NCBI GenBank assembly: GCA_017437755.1
Contig: JAFRXI010000007.1
Span: 1 to 64,000, forward strand
DNA: 64,000 bases
Direction: 5' to 3'
Source of the DNA: Bacteroidales bacterium
Lineage (GTDB): Bacteria > Bacteroidota > Bacteroidia > Bacteroidales > UBA932
The stretch's first letter is position 1; every line of letters starts with the position of its first letter. Positions 8,662 to 15,879 of the stretch are shown in pieces. A program made the position numbers and the translations under genes. The notes below the pieces were generated by a model, which saw nothing but the letters and a program-made list of their open reading frames with translations, ran no database searches and had not been told where the DNA came from.

Positions 8662-10017
8662 ATGAGGAAATCCCTTTCGGCAGTCATAATCACCATCCTC
8701 CTTTGCAGCCTCGCCGGCTGCAAAGGGGGAGGTCTAGCCATGAGCTATGGCTCCGCGGATATCTCCACCACGGAGGATGAGCATGTGATGCTTGCCGGAT
8801 TCGCGGCCCGTACCCATCTTTCGGATGGTATCCACCAGCATCTCTATACCCATTGCCTGGTGCTCAGGGACCGCTCGGGCGAGAAGGTATGTATCATCTC
8901 CAATGATCTCATGGAGATATCCCCTGCCCTTTCGGACACCATCCGGAACTTGATTTCGGAACGCTCCGGCCTGGAGGTGGACAATATTCTCATGCATAAT
9001 ATCCACACCCATTCGGCGCCCCGTTGCGGCGGTGCGTCCAATGTCACGGGAGGGCCCAACAGGGCGTGGAAGGACAGGATGGTTGAAACCGTCACGGAGA
9101 ATGCCGTAAAGGCCATCGGTGGGCCGTTCAAGCCCTTTGTGCTGGAGACCGGCAAGGCCACCACGTCCATAAACGGCAACCGCTGCGAAAAGGAGACTGG
9201 CCCGGTGGACCGCGATGTATACGTGGCCCGCTTCCTGCAGAAGGGGAAGCCGGTGGTCTCGATAGTCAACCTTGCCTGCCATCCGGTATGCATGGGGGCC
9301 GGCAGCTATCTGCTTTCGTCCGATTATCCCGGGATTTACGGAAAGATCCTTTCCGATGAGTGGGGAGGGGAAGTGTTCCAGCTTACCGGTGCCGCCGGCA
9401 ACATGGACCCGGCGGAAGGCACCAAGAGAAAGGAATACGCCGAGGAGACCGGCCGCTGCCTGGCCGATTCGCTTCTTGGAATGTCTTTCACGAGGGTCCC
9501 ATCAAAGGGGCTCCTGCGGCTGGTAAACACCACGGTGGAACTTCCGTTCCAGATAGATACCGTAACCGCGGAAGCCGTATCCCGCCATGCCGATTCGCTC
9601 GCATCCGCTGCCAGGACCGTTTTCCCGCGCTTCGCGGACGACGTGATGGGCTGGAAAGAGGAGATACTGGAAAGGTTCCAGGCCGGTCCCGTCCCGTCCA
9701 GACTGCGCTACCATCTGCACGGGCTTGACGTGGACGGTGTTATCTTCTTCTTCTCCGACGGCGAGCCCTTCTGCGAGTACCAGATGGAGGCCAGGAAGGC
9801 TTTCCCGGACCGGACCATATTCTTTTCCGGATATACCAACGGCCAGAATTCGTATCTTCCTTCAGAACGCGCCTACGAGGTGAGGACCGGATATGAATAT
9901 GAGATTGAACAGATGCACGTATATATCAAGGCTCCGTATCCGCTCTCGGACCGGATGCCCGGGATATATCGTGAAGGCGTTATTGAAACAATTAAGGAAA
10001 CAATTGCATCTGAATGA
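8662..10017 (+). CDS. Neutral/alkaline ceramidase-like amidase lipoprotein
   Basis: A 451-residue lipoprotein (lipobox LCSLAGC, Cys20) with the N-terminal neutral/alkaline non-lysosomal ceramidase fold. The zinc-site motif NIHTHSAP lies at 113-120, with His115 and His117 as likely metal ligands, and the preceding VCIISNDLMEI strand is also typical. Family members hydrolyse N-acyl amide bonds of ceramides; this protein lacks the length of true ceramidases (about 650-700 residues), so the C-terminal domain is missing or reduced. Inside an amino-sugar operon it may act as an N-deacylase or amidase on another substrate; that is inference. The ATG at 8662 is chosen over the in-frame TTG two codons upstream. 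Confidence 0.82.
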   Translation: MRKSLSAVIITILLCSLAGCKGGGLAMSYGSADISTTEDEHVMLAGFAARTHLSDGIHQHLYTHCLVLRDRSGEKVCIISNDLMEISPALSDTIRNLISERSGLEVDNILMHNIHTHSAPRCGGASNVTGGPNRAWKDRMVETVTENAVKAIGGPFKPFVLETGKATTSINGNRCEKETGPVDRDVYVARFLQKGKPVVSIVNLACHPVCMGAGSYLLSSDYPGIYGKILSDEWGGEVFQLTGAAGNMDPAEGTKRKEYAEETGRCLADSLLGMSFTRVPSKGLLRLVNTTVELPFQIDTVTAEAVSRHADSLASAARTVFPRFADDVMGWKEEILERFQAGPVPSRLRYHLHGLDVDGVIFFFSDGEPFCEYQMEARKAFPDRTIFFSGYTNGQNSYLPSERAYEVRTGYEYEIEQMHVYIKAPYPLSDRMPGIYREGVIETIKETIASE

Positions 10018-10018
10018 T

Positions 10019-11827
10019 ATGAGGTGTAGACTGACTGCCGCCTTTGTCCTTTTGGCCCTGGCCTTTCCCGCCTTGGCCGGGGTCCGGTATGACATAGTCC
10101 CTACACCCCTGTCGCTTGTCGAGGCACCTGGAGAATACCGGATTACCGGTGCCAGCGTCCTGGAGGTGAACGACCCTTCGTTCCGGGAAGTCGCCTACGA
10201 TTTCCGCAGCCAGATTGAGCTGACAACCGGCTTCTCCCTCAACGGGTCAGGTAATCCGATTGTGATTAATAAGGTCGAAGGCCTCGGTCTTGAGGCTTAC
10301 CGCCTTGTAGTGGAGCCTTCCAGGATAACCCTTGAAGCTTCTGCCGTGAACGGCGCGTTTTATGGCCTCCAGACCATCCTGCAGCTTCTTCCTGCCGAGG
10401 TTTACGGGAAAACCAAGGCAAGGGGTGTCAAAAAATGGACAGTTCCTTGTTGCACCATAGAGGACGGGCCGGAATTCTGGTACAGGGGTTTCCTCTTCGA
10501 CAGCGGCCGTTTCTTCTTCCCCAAGGAGGAGATAATGAAGTTCATCGACCTCATGGCGATGCACAAGCAGAACATGTTCCACTGGCATCTCACCGAGGAC
10601 CAGGGCTGGAGGATCCAGATAGACAAATATCCTCTCCTTACCGAGGTGGGGGCCTGGCGGAAAGAGACGGCCTGGCACAGCGGCATCGGCAACGGCATTC
10701 CCCACGGCGGCTTCTACACCAAGGACGATATCCGCGAAGTGGTGGAATATGCCCGGAGGCGCTGTGTAACCGTGATTCCGGAGGTTGAGATACCCGGACA
10801 CAGTACCGCCGCGATAACTGCTTATCCGGAGCTAAGCTGCTTCCCGGACAGGCATTACGAGGTGGAGACCCGATGGGGAATCTGGAAGAACCTGTATGCC
10901 CCTACTGCCACAACTTTCCGTTTCCTGGAAGACGTGTTCACGGAACTCTTTGAACTTTTCCCGTCGCCCTACTATCACATAGGAGGCGATGAGGCACCCA
11001 AGGACGTTTATAGGGAAAGTCCTTATTGCCAGGACCTTATGACGGTGCTTGGCATAGATGACGTGGAGAAGCTGCAGACCTTCTTCGTGAAGAGGATGGG
11101 CGATTTCCTCCGTAAGAACGGAAAGACCGTGATCGGCTGGGACGAGATCCTGGACGGGGGAGCCCTGGAGGATCCCATAGCAATGTCCTACCGCGGCCAT
11201 GCCCCCGCTGCAAGGGGGATCAGGAGGGGGATCAGGGTTATACTCACCCCCAACCGCTGGTGCTACCTCGACAACCAGCAGCAGGACCAGCCGGACAGCG
11301 TGGCCCAGGAGGTTTTCATGCCGCTCAAGAAGGTTTACAATTATTACCCGGCGGTGGATTCACTGCGGGCATTGAGTGAAAAGTATATCGTTGGTTATGA
11401 GACTTGCTTGTGGACAGAGTATATCTGGGACAACGCAAAGGCTGAGTATCAGGCGTTTCCGCGGAATGTGGCGGCTGCCGAGGTGGGCTGGACATCCCGC
11501 CCGAACAAGGAATGGGAGTCTTTCCGCAAGCGCATGCCAAAGATACTGAAACGCCTTGACATGAAGGGCGTGGGCTACTGCAGGGCATATTATGACGTGC
11601 TCTTTGATTATAACCGCAACCTTCCGTTCCCCAAGCAGATGAACCTGGAACTGGACGACCCCACAGGAGAGATACACTATACCCTGGACGGAAGCGTCCC
11701 CACCATGCGCTCACCCCTCTATGACGGCAAACCCTTCACGGTTGACAGGGGCAGCGTTGTAAAGGCCCGCGGCTTCCGGGGCGGAAAGCCCATAGGACAG
11801 GTGGTTACAAAAGAATTCGCAAAATGA
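10019..11827 (+). CDS. GH20 beta-N-acetylhexosaminidase, secreted
   Basis: A 602-residue exo-enzyme that removes terminal beta-linked GlcNAc or GalNAc by substrate-assisted catalysis. Order: a signal peptide (MRCRLTAAFVLLALAFPALAG, no lipobox), a GH20b domain at about 24-140, the GH20 TIM barrel with FHWHLTEDQGWRIQI and the catalytic pair Asp324-Glu325 in HIGGDEAPK, and a C-terminal HEX_C-like beta domain (IHYTLDGSVPTMRSPLY). The start at 10019 gives the signal peptide; a longer in-frame extension would run into the upstream gene. The stop overlaps the next gene by 4 bp. Periplasmic location is likely, in contrast to the following lipoprotein paralogue. Confidence 0.95.
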   Translation: MRCRLTAAFVLLALAFPALAGVRYDIVPTPLSLVEAPGEYRITGASVLEVNDPSFREVAYDFRSQIELTTGFSLNGSGNPIVINKVEGLGLEAYRLVVEPSRITLEASAVNGAFYGLQTILQLLPAEVYGKTKARGVKKWTVPCCTIEDGPEFWYRGFLFDSGRFFFPKEEIMKFIDLMAMHKQNMFHWHLTEDQGWRIQIDKYPLLTEVGAWRKETAWHSGIGNGIPHGGFYTKDDIREVVEYARRRCVTVIPEVEIPGHSTAAITAYPELSCFPDRHYEVETRWGIWKNLYAPTATTFRFLEDVFTELFELFPSPYYHIGGDEAPKDVYRESPYCQDLMTVLGIDDVEKLQTFFVKRMGDFLRKNGKTVIGWDEILDGGALEDPIAMSYRGHAPAARGIRRGIRVILTPNRWCYLDNQQQDQPDSVAQEVFMPLKKVYNYYPAVDSLRALSEKYIVGYETCLWTEYIWDNAKAEYQAFPRNVAAAEVGWTSRPNKEWESFRKRMPKILKRLDMKGVGYCRAYYDVLFDYNRNLPFPKQMNLELDDPTGEIHYTLDGSVPTMRSPLYDGKPFTVDRGSVVKARGFRGGKPIGQVVTKEFAK

Positions 11828-13662
11828 GAAGGGCTCTTGTAATAATGCTATCGGCTGCTGCGCTTCTCTCCGGCTGTTCGGGGGGTAAGGTGTTGAGGGG
11901 AGATAATCCCTTCAGGATCATTCCGCAGCCGCTTCATGTCACCGAGGCTCCGGGATGCTTCCGGATTACGTCCGGGACGCCTTTGTGGGTGGATGATACG
12001 CTCTTCCTCCGTACGGCCGGAATGCTGAACGGGAGGCTGGAGAAAGCGGCAGGGTGGTCACTTCCCATTGCCGAGGAATTCCCCCAGACCGGTGGCATCT
12101 ATTTCATGATGGTGGACGGTTTTGGCCCGGAAGAGTACAACCTCAGGGTCCAGCCGGGCCGGATAATGATCGAGAGCGGTGACGGGGCAGGTGCATTCTA
12201 TGCCGTCCAAACCCTCCTGCAGATGGCTCCGGTTGAGATTTTCTCTGACATTCCGCAGAGAGTAAGGGCATGGGAAATCCCGTGTGCCGACATCAACGAC
12301 AAGCCGCGTTTCAAATACAGGGGAATGCACCTCGACTGCTGCCTGCATTTCTTCGATATCGACTTTCTCAAGAAGTACATCGACATAATGGCCCTCCACA
12401 AGGTGAACCGTTTCCACTGGCACCTCACCGAGGACCAGGGCTGGAGGCTGGAGATAAAGAAGTATCCCATCCTTACGGAAAAGGGCCAGTGGCGCAGGGA
12501 AACCGTCATCGGAAGCCTGTCTTCCGGAATATACGACGGAACCCCGTACGGGGGTTTTTATACCCAGGAGCAGGTGCGCGAACTGGTTGAATATGCTGCG
12601 GAGCGCCATGTGACGATAATTCCCGAGATTGAGATGCCGGGTCATGCGCTTGCAGCCATATCCTGCTTCCCCGAGTTGAGCTGCGGGCTCGAGGATCACT
12701 ATGAGACGGCGACCAGGTGGGGCGTGTTCCGCCAGGTTTTCTGTCCCAAGGAGGAAACATTCAAGTTCCTGGAGGACGTCATCGACGAGGTGGTGGAACT
12801 ATTCCCCTCGGAGGTAATCCATATAGGCGGTGACGAGTGCCCCAAGACCAGTTGGAAGCAATGTCCTCACTGCCAGGCCCTTATACGGAAGGAGGGTCTC
12901 AAGGACGAATTTGAACTCCAGAGCTGGTTCATCCAGCGGATGGAAAAATACATAAATGCCAAAGGCCGCCAGATAATCGGTTGGGATGAAATCCTGCAGG
13001 GAGGCCTCGCCCCCAACGCCAAGGTCATGTCGTGGCTGGGCGAGGAAGGCGGCATCAAGGCCGCCAGGCAGCACCACGAGGTTGTGATGGCCCCTTATCC
13101 CAAGTATTACCTGGACTACTGGCAGGCCGACCCCGACAGCGAACCCCTTGCCATGGGAGGCCCCACTACGCTACGCACCATGTATGAATACGAACCCGTT
13201 CCGGAGGTGCTTACTCCTCAGGAACAGGAGTATATCATTGGCGTGGAAGGTTGCGTCTGGACCGAATACATGCCCACGCCGGCGCGTGTGGAGTACATGG
13301 CCTGGCCAAGGATGTGCGCCATTGCGGAATCCGGCTGGTACGGCGGAGAAAAGGACTGGGACGGGTTCACCCGCCGCCTGGAACATCATCTGGGCAGGCT
13401 GGACAGGCTGGGCGTCGGCTACTGCGATGCCTTCTTCAACCCCTTCATCGAACTGCACAAGGATACCCCTGCGGACAAGGTGGTGACTGTCAGCGTGGAC
13501 GCCCCGGACGCGGAAATCCGGTACACCCTCGACGGCAGCGCCCCCACAGAGGCATCGCATTTGTACGAAAAGCCCTTCGTGATCAACCGCCAGCAGGTGG
13601 TTACGGCGGCGGCGTTCCGTGACGGAAAGCAGATTGGACAGACAAAACATAAAACTTTTTAG
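11824..13662 (+). CDS. GH20 beta-N-acetylhexosaminidase, lipoprotein
   Basis: The 612-residue second GH20 of the operon. It has a lipobox (ALLSGCSGG, Cys18), a GH20b domain, the catalytic barrel with FHWHLTEDQGWRLEI, the Asp337-Glu338 pair in HIGGDECPKTS, and a C-terminal HEX_C-like module (IRYTLDGSAPTEASHLY). It shares architecture with the preceding gene but is clearly diverged, so this is an old duplication with probable split roles: surface or outer-membrane-attached here, soluble periplasmic there. Linkage specificity cannot be read directly. Confidence 0.95.
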   Translation: MRRALVIMLSAAALLSGCSGGKVLRGDNPFRIIPQPLHVTEAPGCFRITSGTPLWVDDTLFLRTAGMLNGRLEKAAGWSLPIAEEFPQTGGIYFMMVDGFGPEEYNLRVQPGRIMIESGDGAGAFYAVQTLLQMAPVEIFSDIPQRVRAWEIPCADINDKPRFKYRGMHLDCCLHFFDIDFLKKYIDIMALHKVNRFHWHLTEDQGWRLEIKKYPILTEKGQWRRETVIGSLSSGIYDGTPYGGFYTQEQVRELVEYAAERHVTIIPEIEMPGHALAAISCFPELSCGLEDHYETATRWGVFRQVFCPKEETFKFLEDVIDEVVELFPSEVIHIGGDECPKTSWKQCPHCQALIRKEGLKDEFELQSWFIQRMEKYINAKGRQIIGWDEILQGGLAPNAKVMSWLGEEGGIKAARQHHEVVMAPYPKYYLDYWQADPDSEPLAMGGPTTLRTMYEYEPVPEVLTPQEQEYIIGVEGCVWTEYMPTPARVEYMAWPRMCAIAESGWYGGEKDWDGFTRRLEHHLGRLDRLGVGYCDAFFNPFIELHKDTPADKVVTVSVDAPDAEIRYTLDGSAPTEASHLYEKPFVINRQQVVTAAAFRDGKQIGQTKHKTF

Positions 13663-13665
13663 ATA

Positions 13666-14520
13666 ATGGCAATAAGACTGACAGAGCAACCTTCGCTCTA
13701 TGATCACCTGGAAACCAAGTCGGTGGCGGAACTCCTGCGTGATATCAACGAGGAAGACAAGAAGGTCCCTCTTGCAATCGAGAGGTCGCTTCCTGAGATT
13801 GAACGCCTCGTGACAGCAATTGAAAAAACCATCCGTGCAGGTGGGAGGATGTTCTACCTGGGATGCGGCACAGGCGGAAAACTGGCCGTCCTGGACATTC
13901 TGGAGGTCCCCAATACCTATGGCGTGGACCCGGAAATCTGGCAGGCCGTGCTGGCCGGGGGAGTGGAGAACCTGGTGCTGGACCTGGAGGAGGCCGAGGA
14001 CGACGTTGAGGAAGGTTGGAGAACCCTCAGGGACAAGCATCACATCACTCCCAAGGATATCGTGGTGGGACTTTCCGCCAGCGGCTGCACCCCCTACGTC
14101 CTTGCATCCATGAAGGCATGCAAGGAAAACGGCATTCCATGCGGTTCCATCTGCAACAATCCTGGTTCCCCCATCTCCGCATGGGTGGATTATCCTGTGG
14201 AAATAGTGATGGGGCCTGAATTCATCACCGGAAGTACCAGGATGAAATCCGGCACTTCCCAGAAACTTCTCTGCGACATGATTTCCACCACTGTCATGGT
14301 ACGCCTCGGCCGCGTGGAGGGAAACATGATGGTCAGGGCCAACCTCATCAACAACAAGGTAGTGGACCGCTGCGTCCGAAACCTCATGAGCCGTAATCCG
14401 GAACTAACTGATTATCAGTTCTGTGAGGATGCTGTAAAGAAATGCGGCAACGTCAAGGATACGGAGGCGTACCTTTTCCGGATGGGTGTCTTGAAAACTT
14501 TACCGGCAGCAGCGTTATGA
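13666..14520 (+). CDS. murQ: MurQ-like sugar-phosphate lyase/etherase (SIS domain)
   Basis: MurQ converts N-acetylmuramic acid 6-phosphate to GlcNAc 6-phosphate and D-lactate in the cytoplasm. The 284-residue protein matches this family along its length (TEQPSLYDHLE, EDKKVPLAIERSLPEIERL, TGSTRMKSGTSQKLL). The two Glu equivalent to catalytic Glu83 and Glu114 of the E. coli enzyme, as I recall it, are kept at residues 80 and 111 with the same spacing. However the sugar-phosphate loop reads GCGTGGKL where canonical MurQ has GAGTSGRL, and DILEVPNTYG replaces DASECPPTYG. A substrate shift is therefore possible. No signal peptide. It starts 4 bp after the GH20 gene and overlaps the next gene by an ATGA. 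Confidence 0.8.
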   Translation: MAIRLTEQPSLYDHLETKSVAELLRDINEEDKKVPLAIERSLPEIERLVTAIEKTIRAGGRMFYLGCGTGGKLAVLDILEVPNTYGVDPEIWQAVLAGGVENLVLDLEEAEDDVEEGWRTLRDKHHITPKDIVVGLSASGCTPYVLASMKACKENGIPCGSICNNPGSPISAWVDYPVEIVMGPEFITGSTRMKSGTSQKLLCDMISTTVMVRLGRVEGNMMVRANLINNKVVDRCVRNLMSRNPELTDYQFCEDAVKKCGNVKDTEAYLFRMGVLKTLPAAAL

Positions 14521-15854
14521 GAAGATTACTGAAAACCGTTTTCCTGCCCGCGACATTCGCGCTCCTGGTATCATGCGCCGGAGAACAGCCTGATGCAAAG
14601 GTGGCAAAGGCCTATCCTGGGCTGGTCATCAATGAAATTGCCGCCCACGAGGAGCATAAGACCGACAGCTGGGTGGAAATCATGAACACCTCGTCAAAGG
14701 AGGTTTCACTATCCGGTCTGGGACTTTACGCAACGGACGAGTACCTCAACGACAAATGCATCTGGTCTTCATCCGGCGGCTCCCTCGCCCCCGGGGAAAG
14801 GCTGGTTGTCACTACAGCCGATGAAACGCTTGTCACGTCCCTCGGATCATATTCCGAATTCACCCTTAGGCTGGGTACTGAATCCGGATCGGTGGACAAG
14901 TTCGTCCGCAGCAGGGACTGTGCCTTCACCCAGTACAAGAGGGGGTCGTACCAGAGGATTCCGGACGGAACCGGATCATGGCGTAATTTCACTTACAACA
15001 GCAAGGATAAGGAGAATATTGTTTTTGACTACAATGCTCCCAAGCGTACTGCAATCTGGACATGGAGTTCCCATATGGCACCTTTGATGGAAAACGATGC
15101 GGCCGTCATGAAAGAGCTCTGGCGAAAGGGATACCGCCACCTTCTGCTCAATTCGGCTGCCTTCACAAACCGACAGCAGGAATGCGCCATCTTCATGGAC
15201 AAGGCCGAAGAGATCGGTTTCATCGTCCATGGCTGGATCCAGGCTTTCTACAATGGAGCATGGGACCTGCCTATCAACAAGGAAACCAAACAGATAAGGG
15301 AAGAGGTATACACAGCAATCCATGAAAAGGGGCGTGTCGCCATCGAGGACTTTGGCGTAAAGGGCCTTCATCTGGACTATATCCGCTGGCCGAACAAGGC
15401 CCTGGAATATAATTTCACAAAGGATGTCAATTCCGTGGCGGCCGTCAACCGTGCCTGCCGCGAGGTAAGGGAACAGTGTGACAGCTATGACGAGGGTCTC
15501 GTGACATCCGCCGCCCTTATGCCAGAGAAGAATTCCACCAATACGTACGCCCAGGACCCCTCCCTCATGGGGAAGTACCTGCACATACTCATGCCGATGT
15601 GCTACAGGTATTCCTACAACTATTCCGATACCGGCCTGGTTAATGTAATGAACTGGTTCTGTGATAATTCCGCCAATGCGGAAGTCTGGTCCGGAATGCA
15701 GACTTACGACAAAAGCGAAACACCTCTTTCCTCAGAAGCCATACTTGCGGATGCAACCGTCTACGCCCAGTCAAAGGCAACGGGTGTGGTCCTGTTCCGA
15801 TTTGGCCTGGGAACTCCTCCGGATATGAATACGCTCTACAGCGAAGGATATTAA
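14517..15854 (+). CDS. Lipoprotein: lamin-tail domain + TIM-barrel putative glycoside hydrolase
   Basis: A 445-residue lipoprotein (LLVSCAGE, Cys about 18). Residues about 36-160 form a lamin-tail-like Ig domain (LVINEIAAHEE, SWVEIMNTSSKEVSLSGLGL), often a surface-adhesion or binding module. Residues about 175-445 are a TIM-barrel of the putative-glycosidase type (DUF4015/GHL10-like): TWSSHMAPLM, FIVHGWIQAFYNGAW, then GLHLDYIRWPN near 285-295 with the conserved Asp, and LHILMPMCYRYSYNY. It is a diverged relative of the gene at 19959. The ATG overlaps the murQ stop. No activity has been assigned to this branch that I can name; a glycosidase on the locus's polymer is the best inference. Confidence 0.75.
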   Translation: MRRLLKTVFLPATFALLVSCAGEQPDAKVAKAYPGLVINEIAAHEEHKTDSWVEIMNTSSKEVSLSGLGLYATDEYLNDKCIWSSSGGSLAPGERLVVTTADETLVTSLGSYSEFTLRLGTESGSVDKFVRSRDCAFTQYKRGSYQRIPDGTGSWRNFTYNSKDKENIVFDYNAPKRTAIWTWSSHMAPLMENDAAVMKELWRKGYRHLLLNSAAFTNRQQECAIFMDKAEEIGFIVHGWIQAFYNGAWDLPINKETKQIREEVYTAIHEKGRVAIEDFGVKGLHLDYIRWPNKALEYNFTKDVNSVAAVNRACREVREQCDSYDEGLVTSAALMPEKNSTNTYAQDPSLMGKYLHILMPMCYRYSYNYSDTGLVNVMNWFCDNSANAEVWSGMQTYDKSETPLSSEAILADATVYAQSKATGVVLFRFGLGTPPDMNTLYSEGY

Positions 15855-15879
15855 TTCTTAACCATCAATACCAAATCAC

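Noticed and set aside
10019-13662. Recent tandem duplication of GH20
   Set aside because: The two proteins share architecture but differ widely in sequence, and one is a lipoprotein while the other is not, so the duplication is old.
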